From positions 744,001-808,000 of the forward strand of contig CAWUHX010000139.1 of NCBI GenBank assembly GCA_963922205.1: a stretch of 64,000 nucleotides of DNA, in the 5' to 3' direction. Positions 45,310 through 57,235 of this stretch are shown here, piece after piece. A program made the translations under genes and the position numbers. The stretch is from Romanomermis culicivorax (taxonomy: Eukaryota; Nematoda; Enoplea; Mermithida; Mermithidae). The notes under the pieces are model-generated. The model saw only the letters and a program-made list of their open reading frames with translations. It made no database searches and had not been told where the DNA came from. Position 1 is the first letter of the stretch, and each line of letters starts with the position of its first letter.

Positions 45310-46330
45310 TCATGAAGTGTAAAGAAAAAACATCTAAATCTAAAAAAGAGAAAGAGAAACAGGGAAACAAATGAAAAATAAACAAAAGGAAAGAATGGGA
45401 AGGAAAATAAAGTAAAGTAATAATGAACAAAGTCAAATATTTCAAGAGAAAATTACTTGAATAAAGAGAAAAAGCGAGATAAATGAATCAGTGATAAGCA
45501 AATGAAAGTGACAAACAAAAGACTTTAAAGAAAAATGAACAAGCAGAAGGACGAAAACAAACAGTAGAGTACGTGCAGAAAAATGCACCTAATTGTAAAT
45601 ATTGACAAAGAATCGATCTTTTTTATTCTTTTTTTCAACTGGGCCATTTAGTTTCATTTCTTATTAGTTTATCATCATTCTGGTCTCACCACTACTCATT
45701 GTGTGATAATGTCCCAATCAATTCATTTTTTTAAGCATTGAATTTCATGGCAGAAGTGAGACTCTTACATGTATGGTTGACCAGAATGACCATCCTGTTA
45801 CCTGGACCATCCTGTTACCTCAACTGTCCCATTACCTCATGTGTACATTTCTTTAAAATACAGCAAAACAAAATGAAACATAACAAAATATAGATGAGGA
45901 ATAAAAATAATTCAATTTAATTAAGAAAACAAATAACAAACTATAAAATGCCAGTAATTACAATCACCTAAAATAGAACAAAATATTATGATTGCAGAAA
46001 AAAAAGAAATCAAATAGAAAAAAAGAAGAGAGAAAACAAAGGTATAGAAGAAGAAAAGAGTGAATAGAAAGAAAATGTAGAAAAACAAAGAAGAAACTTT
46101 TAAAAAGCAAAAAAATGCAATGACAAATAATAGGAAAAAAGGAACGTGGATGAGGAAGAAAATAAGGACAGAAAACAAAAGAAGAAGCCAAAAAAAGAAC
46201 AAAGAAAAAATAATTACGACAGTCTAAAAAACAAAAAAAGGAAGACTAAGAATATCATATAGAAAAAAGGAAAAGATACCAGGCAGAAAAAGTAGGAAAT
46301 TATGATGTATCTGAAAAACCCCATACTTTG
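45310..46330. repeat. Adenine-rich, purine-strand low-complexity tract
   Basis: The plus strand is dominated by A and AAAG/GAAA strings over about 1 kb, interrupted by 45600-45850. The Phe/Leu/Ser-rich minus-strand frames here are only the complement of this bias. Confidence 0.8.
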
Positions 46331-46509
46331 GATATAATCTACATACGGACCAAAATGAAAAGGCAAGAGTATAAATAATAGATGCGGAAACTGAAATTTG
46401 AGAAATGTGGAAATAATTAGATAAAGTAGGCAAAGTTCCATCATGGGACGTTCTGTTTTTAAAAATTGATCAAAAATGTTTAGATTGATGAAAAAATTTT
46501 CAAATGTTC

Positions 46510-47820
46510 AGATGGGTATGTATGGTGTCACATTTGTATTGCCGTTGATGGATGTTCAGGGTTTATCCCAGCATTCTCCATTAGTGCATACAAGGACAAC
46601 AAAACAATTTATGGCGATGTATCAAAGTATAGTCATTTGTTTTTACTGAGTCTGAAATATGTGCAGGTATTTTAATCAAAAAAGGCAGTTATGTCCAAGA
46701 TCACACTGATTCTACAAAATTTCACAAGAAATATGAATAAACCCAATTTTCTGTATACGTAATTTAGTTTTTTCTCCATTTCTCACTGAAAGGTAGCAAA
46801 TAGCATTTAAATTTGATGAATATTTCGTTTCATTGACTTTTCTAAATTACATGATTACTTTATTGCCTGTCAAAGTCTATGGGGTATCAGTCAAATACTT
46901 TTTGGTCACTCCACCACAAATAAAAAGATTTATATCCATTGAGTGGATCAACCAAACTTTCCGGATGTGTACCAAAGTATTCCAAATTTTGTGTTACTAT
47001 TTTATCAAATATAATCTGTATAGATCCATCTATATTAGGTTTATGGTCGAAGCATATGGCTTGTTTGGAACATTGATCGTTGATCAAGGAAAATAATTTG
47101 TTTTATGTAAATTTATGCAAAACATTCTTCATCAGTACACACAGTGTAATCGACCACCTGTTAAAGAAGTTAAATCAACTAAAGTAAGTAAGGAATTGGT
47201 CGTAAATAAGAAATTTAAATTTTACATGTTCAGAAATTGAATTTGTGCTCCTATCATTTTTTACAAACATAATTTCCGTAAATTTAGAACAACAGGGTTG
47301 AACATTTGTGGATGGAACAAAATAAACGAGTTGGGTACCCATTAAAATACTGTCTGCTGGACATGGAAGCAAGAAACTTGATTGATCATGATATTCCATA
47401 TCACTTGTTTGCCATTAGCCAAATAATTATACCAGTGGCTGAATTTGGAACAAAGATTGCAAGAAGTGCCTGTAACAGTCACAAAATCCCAAGTAGGAAT
47501 GCAATTTTCTTGTTCAGTTAACAATTTTAATCAGTATTTCTTTAGATCACTGTGGACCAATTGATTACTTCAAAGCTTCGAAAACAAGAGGCCTTATGCA
47601 TGCAATTCCGGATGTTGATGAAGCATGCAGTTATTATGCAGAATGTACAAATAGTCATTTTCTGGAAGAAGCAGCACCTGGAGTTGACCTTCTTTTTTTA
47701 ATTCTTCTTTTTTTAAAGGCACAAGGTTTTAAATTCTGTGGGCAATTTTTTCCAAGGGACTTCACAAGTTATGGTAGTTGTGGAAATGGCGATCAATCCA
47801 GGGTGTTGTGGGTATTTTAA
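46510..47820 (+). pseudogene. Integrase-fold (rve-like) transposase, spliced, with one premature stop
   Basis: A DDE enzyme related to retroviral integrases. Exon-like segments carry IAVDGCSGFIPAF (first acid, about 46530), GLFGTLIVDQGK (second acid, about 47070) and NNRVEHLWMEQNKRVGYPLK (glutamate, about 47290). Then come DIPYHLFAISQI and, after another intron, GPIDYFKASKTRGLMHAIPD. A GTAAGT donor after AACTAAA (about 47180) and an AG acceptor (47288 region) join STK to NNRVEHLW in frame. A second donor at about 47491 and acceptor at about 47545 are plausible. A TAA directly after VDQGK, and missing joins upstream, show it is inactive. The family is the intron-rich integrase-core type common in animal genomes, perhaps IS3EU-like; not Gypsy or Polinton. 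Confidence 0.6.
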
Positions 47821-48352
47821 CAGAAACCGACATAGTTCAGGGCAAGGTTGTGAATCTGTACCATGAATGAATCTTCCCTTCAAAAAAAAATTAAATTACT
47901 GTAAATCATACTATTTAAAACAATGATAATGAGGGTAGATGTGACAGTAAAATTCCGAAGTTTTTGGGAATATACAGAAATAATTCTTGAAAGTTTGTAA
48001 TACGACTAGCTCGAAAACTTAAAGCAAGAGATGACCAAGTTTGAAAATAAGCTTGTGTGAAATGTGAAAAATGAAACATACAGACGAAAAGTTAATTTTG
48101 ATGTTATCCTAAACATGAGTAATTGTAGGAAAAAATGAAGATGAAAAATGTGGATAAAGTATTTACATGCTAAAAATGTAGGAAATATTTTTTTTATTAT
48201 GTTGCTCAAAAAGAAATGGTGTGTTTTCTGACACTGCAAAAAGGCATTACCACATGGATAGAAGCACTTTTTGCATATTTTCTGGTGAAACTTCTTCTGA
48301 TTGTATCTCTGTGGGTGAAGTTTGGCTTTTATATGATGTACATTTCTTTTTC

Positions 48353-50427
48353 TTAAGTGGATTCATATGCATTGACTCTGCCTCGTGCATTAGGTAAGTT
48401 GATATGAACTATATTGGGCTTTATTTCTAAAACGATGTAATGTCCCTGCCATGGGAAAGTGAATTTTGGAGAGTGACGAATTTTGATGGTAGGATTATAT
48501 TTGAAAACTTCATCCCCAATTTTCAGTTGGAATTCGTGTTGTTTTTTGTCATATTGTAGCTTTTGCATTTCCTGTGCTTTTTCAATGTTTTTTCTTGCAG
48601 ATGACCAAGCCCCCGACAAGAAACGTTGGAATTCATCGGTGTAGTGATATAAAATCAATGCGATATCGACTCGGTTGAAAGGTCAAGCAGGATTGATGGG
48701 CAAGTTTGGATGGCAACCAAACAAGAGGAAAAAAGGTGAGTTTTTTGTTGATTTTTGTGGCGAGCTATTGTATGCAAAACAGGCGTACTGTAGATATTTG
48801 TCCCAATCGGTATGCTTACTGTTAACATACATGGCGACCATAGTACATAGAGTTTTATTGAATCTCTCAGTAGTCCATCCATTTGCGGGTGATAAGGTGC
48901 AGTATTGATTTTCTGAGTACCACACAATTTACAAATTTTGAGCACAAGAGCCCACAAAAAATTGGCTCCTTTATCAGATAAAAAATAAGGGGTGCTCCAA
49001 AACGTAGAATAACTTCTGTAACAAAAACTCGCGTTGTTGTTTCTGCCATCCCATCAGAAAGTGGCATATTTGTGTCCATTTTCGGTCATAGGTAAAGGTC
49101 CCAAAATATCAACAACCATGCAATCATAAGGTCCTGTAACAGGGATAAGAACCATTGGTGCTCTTATTCTTTTCCCTTCTGTCTTTTCCATTGCACAACT
49201 CACACACTTTTCACAATGAAGTTGGACATCTTTATACATCCCAGGCCAAAGATAATGTGTAGGAATTCTAGCGAATGTCCTAAAAAATCCCAGATGACCA
49301 GCAAAAGGGTCATCATGACAGGCTTCTAAAATTTCATCAATCATTGATCTAGGCACAACTAATATGAGTTCTACTTCTGGTGGTTCGAGTACTCGATACA
49401 ATATGCACTCAACTGTCAAGTATTCATCCTTTGTGAGTCATACATGCTGTGTCTCCTTGTGATCAATTGACAGATTGTTAAGCAAAATGTAATTGAAATA
49501 TTTTTTGCATATTCATCTGTTTCCTGAGTGCTAAGAATTTTATTCTTCATTTCTGGTGTTCCAAAATGATTAGTAGGTTCTGCAGCAACAGCACAGATGG
49601 GGCATCTGGATAAAGCATCAGCATTTTTATTTACATGTCCTGGTCAGTGCTTGATGTTTAGTTCTTGAAATTCCTATAAGGCTAATTGGTTTCCAAAAAA
49701 TGCTGCCAAGTGCTGAGTGATCAGTGTAAACTGTTACTCTTTGTTGGTAGAGGTATTGTCAAAAGTGTTTCACAGCCCAAACTACTCCTACTCAGTGACT
49801 GAATAGTTTCTTTGGGCTTTGTTCAAGCTATGACTAGCAAATGCTATTGGTTGTTCACCTTACTCAGTGTCTTGTGAAAGTACTGCACCAATTCCTCCAA
49901 ATGAGGCATCTGTGTGTAACATGAATGCATGCAAAAATCTGGGTGAATCAACAGGGGTGATGTGACTAAAGTAGATTTCAAAGTTTCAAAACTCTGTTGG
50001 CAGCTGTTTGTCCAATCAAACTGTTGATTTAGCTTCAGCAGTTGGTGTAGAGGGTGAGCAATTTTGGCAAAGTTTTTGATAAATTGTCTGTAATAGCTAG
50101 CCAAGCCAAGAAAACTTCGAGTTGCTCTATGTATGTTGGTGTAGGGAATTCCTGGACTGCTTTTATCTTCCCCTCAACAGGTCGAATCCCTGATGATGAT
50201 ATTCTGCGACCAAGGTAAGAGATTCCTGACTGCAAAAAGTGACGTTTTTTGAGTCTTAATTTGAGACCAGCATCTTGTAATCTTTGGAAAACTTCCTCAA
50301 ATGGGGTGATGTGTTCATCATTCATCTATGTCCATAGGTCGTTGAAAAGTTGCAAGGGTAGAGACCAAAAGGCACCACTGAAAATTCATGGAGCCCATTG
50401 TAGGTGATGAAGGCAGTTTTCCCTCTA
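48353..50427 (-). pseudogene. Second Gypsy pol fragment, no LTRs
   Basis: Truncated Ty3/Gypsy pol on the minus strand, from a family different from the full element. It begins inside the RT (KTAFITYNGLHEF, VVPFGLY near 50360), then resumes with EEVFQRLQDAGLKLR and ISYLGRRISSSGI. RNase H (PLLIHPDF) and integrase follow: a zinc module (ACHDDPFAGHLG ... CEKCVSCAME), the first acid in MVVDILGPLPM, a core segment PYHPQMDG, then WTTERFNKTL with the glutamate. Its C-terminal part (FQLKIGDEVFKYNP, FPWQGHYIVLEI) ends near 48353. The RT palm stretch with the catalytic YxDD is missing between the two RT pieces. Sequence upstream of 50427 is unrelated, so the 5' half was lost. Confidence 0.88.
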
Positions 50428-51231
50428 CCTTTTGTCTGCATTTTTCCTGTGCCTGTAAATTCTTTTTCACTCAAAATTATTAAATCAAGCTGCCAACCTG
50501 TGTTCCTTTTTTTTGAAAGACAGACATCTTTTTATAAAAACTTTGCTGTATTTCATTTTTTCGTGAAGTATTATAATTTGGATATGTCATTTTTTGCTGT
50601 AAAAGATAGCAGCACCATACATTATAACTATCATTCCAGCTCTGGTGCATTCAAACCTTATTGAAAATTCATTCAAAAATATTAACAGTCTCAAAGTTTA
50701 TAATAATTAAACCTTCTAGAAGTTTGATCAGTTTGCTTTCCATTTCGCCTCTTTAATGTTTTGATCTTGCATCACTGTAACATTTTTTCTCGGCCTAATG
50801 CCAGCCTGTTTTGCTAAAAAGCTTCACCTATACATGACCTGCTCATTGGTTGAATCATTACAAGGTGAAGCCTCAACAGCTTACCCCAAAACCTGCACAA
50901 AATATAAATTCATAGATGCTTTAAAAATCATATCTAGAATGAACTCCTACCATTCTGCATAAAAACCTGTAGTTACTTCAAAATTTATGCACCTACGTGT
51001 TGTTAAATGCTGATATGATTTGAAAATACATAGATGCTACCACAATATATAAACTGAAAAAATCAAAAACATTCTCCTTGTGCAACTATCTTACTGTTTT
51101 ATGAATTAGACATGTTTTCATAATACAATAAAAATGTGTTCTCCTTCGAACTGGTCATCATTGTATCAGTATGATCAATGAAAATGTTCAAATAAAATTA
51201 ATATTATTCGCCATGGACACTTCTATTCCCT
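50428..51231. other. No gene seen
   Basis: AT-rich unique sequence. A short AAGCTTCACCT / AGGTGAAGCCT inverted pair lies around 50820-50875. Confidence 0.4.
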
Positions 51232-51239
51232 GTATTTAG

Positions 51240-52660
51240 CAGGGATGGGCCCGATTGACTTTTTTGGCGACAGCAGATTTTGAAAAATTTGGTTCAGCTA
51301 ATCTGGATCGGATTCGGATCCAAAAAAAAGTCGTTCAGCAGATCTGGATCCGGATCTTGAGGAACATATCTGAGCGGATCCAAATCTTTCAATTAGTATA
51401 TGTACTATGTCTAATTTGTCTAAAATTGAGTTGTATGAATTTATATTCATTGGTGTCGATAGATTAATAGATTATTAATGATTGAGATGTTCATTTATTG
51501 AGATAGTTAGCATGTATTAATTAGTAATTTTAATTCATTAAATTGTATTCATGCTTAGATTAATTTCGGTTTGATCAGAAAGGAAATAAATAGAAATAGA
51601 AACTTTTTTCAGAAATAATGGGTTCAAGTTCTTCTTTAACTAGCTGAGTGTGGGACTACTTCACAGTGTCCCCAGATGATGAATAAAAGGCAAAGTGCAA
51701 TAAATGCAGAATACAGTTATCCAGAAAAGGTTGTGCTACTGGATGTCAGAGAAAATATTTAGAGAGGAAACATATGGCAATATATGAGTATAAGCAATTT
51801 GCAGCTAACTAAAAAGAAGATAATGAAAATAGAAGTAATTGTGGAACAAATTGCTACTAGTATAGAAATGTTAAAGATTTGATTTTTGTGTTTTCTTTGA
51901 AGATAGCCAAAAAATGAACCTAGCAGCTCAAAAACCAAATTAGAGCATGAACTTAAATCTCAAATATCTCTGGAATTGCTTCATGCAGGAAGTAAACTTA
52001 AATTAGCTCCAGTGAAAAGTGTTACCTATGAACACTATTCAGTGGTGCTGGTCAAATTTATGATCTCACTAAAAATCGTTTGAAGAGTGATACTGTTGAA
52101 AAAGTACTGCTTCTCAAGTATAATTTTGCTATCATCCCAGTGTTTTTTTTTGTACGAGCCTGTTTGTACCTGTAAAAAGATCAGCCAAAAAGTCTTTGTA
52201 TGAAGAAATTCTTTTTATACACTGAAAAAAAACATGATCTAGCACACGAGTTCCCATCCTTCATAATCATGTTACAAATCAAGAAAATATACTCATAACT
52301 TTCATAAATTTGACGTTCTGAATTGGACGAAAATTAGCTTTTTCCATACAGGAGGACTGCCAACATTTTTTCCTTCACTGGAAACTTTTTCTCCAGAAAG
52401 CATGATTTATAGAAAAATACTATTGCAAAGAATTATAAAATCCATTTTTTCCGTGTTTCCTAATACTGCAAAATTTTATGTCAATAATAATGAATAAATA
52501 TCTGATTATGACTGAATCTTAATCTTGACAACAGCAAATGTGGATCTTGAAAAATTTGGTTCAGTGGATCGGGATCCAAAAAAATTTAGTTTAGCAGATC
52601 CGGATCGGATCCTAAAATATAGGTGGATATCTGCAAGTCCGGATACCGGGCCCATTCCTA
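51240..52660 (+). mobile_element. hAT transposon, internally deleted
   Basis: A 1421-bp element with terminal inverted repeats CAGGGATGGGCCCG (51240-51253) and, inverted at the right end, TAGGAATGGGCCCG (52647-52660). It is flanked by a perfect 8-bp duplication GTATTTAG at 51232-51239 and 52661-52668. Eight-base duplications and CAGGG-type ends are the hallmark of hAT. Both subterminal regions contain many GGATC/GATCC motifs with shared AAATTTGGTTCAG blocks. Internally only a BED-finger remnant is left; the DDE core and the C-terminal dimerisation domain were not found, so the element must have moved by another copy's transposase or been deleted later. Confidence 0.85.
51648..51812 (+). pseudogene. 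BED zinc-finger remnant of a hAT transposase
   Basis: One frame reads VWDYFTVSPDDE, TAA, then KAKCNKCRIQLSRKG and YLERKHMAIYEYKQFAAN. This matches the BED finger layout: aromatic start, C-x2-C, then His near the end. BED fingers bind the ends of hAT elements. A TAA inside the domain and a TGA just before it show decay. Confidence 0.65.
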
Positions 52661-52668
52661 GTATTTAG

Positions 52669-55083
52669 ACATTAAAATTTGCATTTACCCTCAATTTTTG
52701 TAGAATGTTAAGTACAGTGTGAAAATTGGATGAGTACATATTTCAGGCTGCAGTATATCCAAAGAGTAAATAGTCAATAAGTAAGTCATAGCATGTGTGC
52801 TTAAATTTTTTCGAGTTTGGCAGGTTCAACTGTGTTATTGAGTTAGAGTAAAAATTTAGCAATGACTATTGTGTAGGCATTTATTTCAAAATTTTCCAAT
52901 CCATCTTGTATTACAAAACTTCTTAAGAATGAAGAACTTGTCAATCACCTTGACTGTTGCCTGATTATTCTGAGTTCCACTGGAATGAAGAGTTACTTTG
53001 GGTTTTGCTTGTAATACTAGCCTCGAATTTCAAACTTTGAGAAGCTTTCCAATTCAATTGTCTGTTCATTTTATAGCTCTTTCTTGATGATATCAATTTA
53101 TAAATTCATCGTTTTACTGTTTCCACAAACTTTAGTATTGGCTGATTGTGACCTTCACATACATATTTTGCAATTTCTTCTTTTGTTCATTTATTATGTG
53201 CCTAAAAAGTCACTTTAATCTAGTTTTTCCTCATTTGCAATGGATGGATATTATTTCACTCATTTCTTTCATTATCTTTTGGCATTTTATTGTTTGTCAA
53301 TACATAAATAAGAGCATCATTGAACAAGTGGATGGATAGGCAACACACATCATCAATGATACCAGGTCAATTTCTGGCTGGCTCTGTAAATGTAGGTTTG
53401 ATGATGGGACATTGAACAATACAAAAACAAAGAACCATTATATTTTGCTGTAACATAATGGCCAGCTACATTGTTGGAGGTGTTAAGGTACAACTGACCT
53501 AATAAATAGAATTATGGATCTCCTAGAGAAAGAAGGATGAAGGAACAAATTAAGTTATTGATCTCAATGGAAAAATATGTGTTGGACAAAGACGTACAGA
53601 AAAATTATTTGTTGGCCTCACAATGGACACACATGTATAGGATATGGCAAAAAATGCTGCAGTAAAATATTGATCTCATTGGATACAGAAAAAAGTGCAG
53701 AAAAACCATTATGGTGGTCGACCTTACAGAGTGCTTTAGTCATTTTGGACATTGCATGTGGAGGTTATTGAATGAACTCTTGAAAGACTGAAAGGTAAAA
53801 GGTACAGTCTTCAGAAAGAGGAGGAAAGGAAAGTACTGTATGAGATTAAAGAAAAAATATAGGTGTGTAGGTCTGAAAAACATGAAGAAAACGGCAGTGG
53901 AAAAAGAAAGATATTCACTACCTAGGGAAAAAGACATGGAAAAACATCAATTGTCAGAACGAAAGGGTTTTAAATACAAAAGGCAGGCAAGTGGACCATG
54001 TGATAGATACTCTACAATACCATATATCACACCTGTTAAAAGTCCTGGGCATGAAAAGAGCTAAAATTAAGTGGATAATTTCTGCACTTGGGAAAATACT
54101 GCTGCAAATTTTTTACATTGAGAATATTTATAAATTTGTGGTTTTTGTATAGACAGAGAAACAGCAGCATACAGACACAAAAGTTATCCAGAAATTATGG
54201 AATAGGTATACTGTAGGTCACCTATAAGATAGAGAAAGGGTGGAAATAATACAAAAGCACATGTCTAGGATAATTTAGCTTTTTTGCAGTTTTACCTGGT
54301 AATTCAGATGTCAGCCATCTGTGTTTTTATCTCCATACTAGAAATACATAACCAACTTCTGTGTTTTACCTCTAACCAAACAAATGCAAAATGTCAAAAC
54401 ATTTGAAAACTGGTTCAAGTAAAAATTGTGAAAAGTTTGTGAAAGCATGTGATGGAAATTACTCGAATGAAGTTTGATGAGTGTGGGGTGTATGGTGTTG
54501 GGGTGGTGAACTTTACCTAATTTTTCCATCGACTGCTATTTCAAATGCCAAGTGGTCTTTTGCTTTCTCATAACAGAGGAAAATAAATGGTTAACGTGTT
54601 TTGGAAATCAACATTGAGTGAAAAACTTGTAAAAAGTATGCCGAATTTTGAAAGAATAATGATGAGAAACAGGCATTAGTCCACTTTGCCAAAACACCCT
54701 AGCATACACTTTACTCGATTTTCAAAAATAGCATCATGATGATGTGAACATATCTTGGGAGATGTGTATTTTTCATTTATTTTCGAATGGAACATGTTAT
54801 TCTACTTTAATATAAATGCTTTTTGAAACTTGTATTTTTTAAGGACATTTTTGAATTAAAAAGTTGAAGGCTACACTGAAAGATTCAAAACAAGATATTT
54901 ATTTTGAGAACCTTGGACCAGAAGCATCTGAATACTGATTACTAATTATCCTAACACTTTAGAGTTTTTCTCCTTCAATGATACTTTTATCACTATATTT
55001 ATTGGAGTTTTTGGAACTTCTATCAAAAATCCTGTTTTCCAATTAAAAATTTGGGATGATCCTTTCAGTTTTGACACTTAAAA
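52669..55083. other. No gene identified
   Basis: Two plus-strand frames at 53577-53771 and 53840-54064 are Lys-rich and unremarkable; the second lies in an A/G-rich tract. No transposon ends were recognised. Confidence 0.4.
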
Positions 55084-56779
55084 CAGATTGCACTTTGTGA
55101 AGACCAATAAGGCCATGCACATTGGGCGGTAGATCTGATACCTAGTGCTACTATATAGCAAAAAATGTGAAAAAGTTTTGCTGGTATTTTCATGAAAGGT
55201 TTTCCTAAGACAAAGGAATAAAAGAAAATGGAATAGGCGTTCTGCATGGTGAAAAATATTTTGTTTGACACTTTTATGGAACCTCAAGAATGTTTGAAAA
55301 ACGTAATACTACAAAGAGTCAACTGAAAGATAAGTCACCCATGAGTAAAGAACAGTAATAAAATCATCTAAATGAGAACACAACTGCATTCTAATGGATG
55401 AAAATTTCTTATTTACATACAATGTGACCACACAAGCACCTAGAGTGACAAAACAATTAGTCAAGGTGGGCGTTTATTATTCTTTACCCCCAGCAACTCC
55501 GGTGCAGCAAATACCGTTATCGTTCTTGTTTTGAAATTTTTCTAAAAACTTCAATTATTTCCAAATAATTTAACATTTTGATTTCGAAATTCAAGAAATT
55601 CTGCTGTCTACATTTAAATACCCTAGCCATGTGCTTCTTATTTATTCCTCTTTTTCTCTTGTAGCAACCTACACTACCAATATATTATTTTTGTAACATA
55701 CAGTATATATTTTGTCTCTTTCCTTTATAGACAACGGAATTTTATTTATAACAGGGTTGATTTAAAAAATGACCAAAGACACTAATTACTTATCTACTAG
55801 ATAGTAAGGCATAGTAAAGAATAGAGATTTTCAATTGCCCTGAGGGCTATTGTAAAGTGGTCTTCTGGATGTTCCTGTCCATTTTCTTCGTTCAGCCTGT
55901 CCTAAACGAAGAAACAGTGCATTATGGAGGCATATGATAGGCGAAAACAAGAAGGTTATGACAAAATACAGGTGTGACCTCAGAGGAAAATACAAAATGT
56001 CTGGACTGCTCTACAGACTTTAGCCCATTAGAAAAAGACTAATAGAAACTGTGACATTACTAATGGAATAAAAAAAATTAAGATAGAACTTTTTGAAAGA
56101 TAGAAACATTACTAATGGAATAAAAAAAAATTAAGATAGAAAAATTAAGATAGTACTAATGGAAAAAAAAAATTAAGATAGAACTTTTTGAAAAATGTTT
56201 TTCAGTTGGATCCTGAAAATAATCAGTTCTTGGTCTACTCGGGAGTTATATTCAATAAAAGTTTTTCTTAAATTTTGAAATCAAAATGTCAAATTATTCG
56301 AAAATAATTGAAGAAGTTTTTAGAAAAATTTCAAAACAAAAACCAAATGGTATTTCCTGCACCAGAATTGCTGCAGGTAAAGAATGACAAACGCCCATCT
56401 AGACTGATTGTTTTGTCACTCGAGGTGCTTGTCTCGTCACTTTGTATGTAAATAAGAAATTTTCATCCATTAGAATGCCGTTGTGTGCTCATTTTGATGA
56501 TTTTATTACTGATCTTTACTCATTAGTGACTTATCTTTCAGTAGACTCATTGTAGTATTAAGTTTTTTAACCATTCTTGAGGTTCCATAAAAGTGGCAAA
56601 CAAAATATTTTTACCATGCAGAACGCCTATTCCATTTTCTTTTATTCCTTTGTCTTAGGAAAACCTTTTATGAAAATACCAGCAAAACCTTTTCACATTT
56701 TTTTGCTATCTAGTAGCACTAGGTATCAGATCTACCACCCAATATGCATGAACTTGTTGGTCTCCACAAACTGCAATCT
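55084..56779. mobile_element. Large inverted-repeat element (~520-bp arms, ~650-bp spacer)
   Basis: The arm at 55084-55605 is the diverged inverted copy of 56262-56779, differing by point changes and small indels but alignable throughout. The outer ends read GATTGCACTTTGTGAAGACC on the left and, reverse-complemented, GATTGCAGTTTGTGGAGACC on the right. The arms carry matching short frames (for example NAYSIFFYSFVLGKPFMKI in both), which is a consequence of duplication and not proof of a gene. The spacer has no transposase. Clear divergence between arms argues against an assembly artefact. It may be a long-TIR non-autonomous transposon or an old inverted duplication; no target duplication was seen. 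Confidence 0.75.
56047..56195. repeat. Imperfect tandem repeat, ACTAATGGAATAAAAAA unit
   Basis: About three copies of a unit containing ACATTACTAATGGAATAAAA, then AATTAAGATAGAAC and TTTTTGAAA, with internal deletions. It lies in the spacer of the large inverted repeat. Confidence 0.8.
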
Positions 56780-56784
56780 ACAGC

Positions 56785-57235
56785 CACACTGTATGTCCAC
56801 TTTTTTCACCTGAGTTTTCTTATTTTGCCTTACCTTTTTCACATTTATACACTACATGCACACTGTATGTCCACTTTGATTTTTTTGCCTTACCTTCTTT
56901 ACCTTTGCCCACTACATGTACACTGTACGTCCACTTTTTTTCAGATAGATTTTCGTTTTTTTGCCTACCTTTTTCGCTTTTGTACACTACAAGTACACTG
57001 TATGTCCATTTTCTCCAGATCGATTCCCGTTTTTTGCCTCACCTTTTTCACCTTTGCATGTCACATGTACACTGTATGCCCACTTTTTCAGATCAATTTT
57101 CGTTCTTTTGCCTTACCTTTTTCGCTTTTGTACACTACAAATACACTGTATGTTTATTTTCTCCAGATCGATTTTCATTTTTTGCCTTGCCTTTCTCGCT
57201 TTTGTACGCTGTATGTATATTTTTTCCACATTGTT
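56785..57235. repeat. Pyrimidine-rich minisatellite, seven units of about 62-75 bp
   Basis: ACACTGTATGTCCACTTTT recurs at about 56785, 56857, 56919, 56994, 57068, 57142 and (degenerate) 57205. Between copies is a CT-rich stretch with CAGATCGATTTTCGTTTTT and GCCTTACCTTTTTCGC. The plus strand is strongly T/C biased. Three overlapping open frames of 100-220 codons cover it, all Phe/Cys/His-rich; they follow from the bias and are not credible genes. It abuts the right arm of the large inverted repeat. Confidence 0.85.

Noticed and set aside
45921..46444. Four Phe/Leu-rich minus-strand frames that look like membrane proteins
   Set aside because: They are complements of an adenine-rich low-complexity tract.
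55065..55287. Two overlapping minus-strand frames (68 and 69 codons) with a similar frame at 56577-56813
   Set aside because: Similarity is explained by the inverted duplication of the DNA; no domain and no conservation of start or stop between copies.
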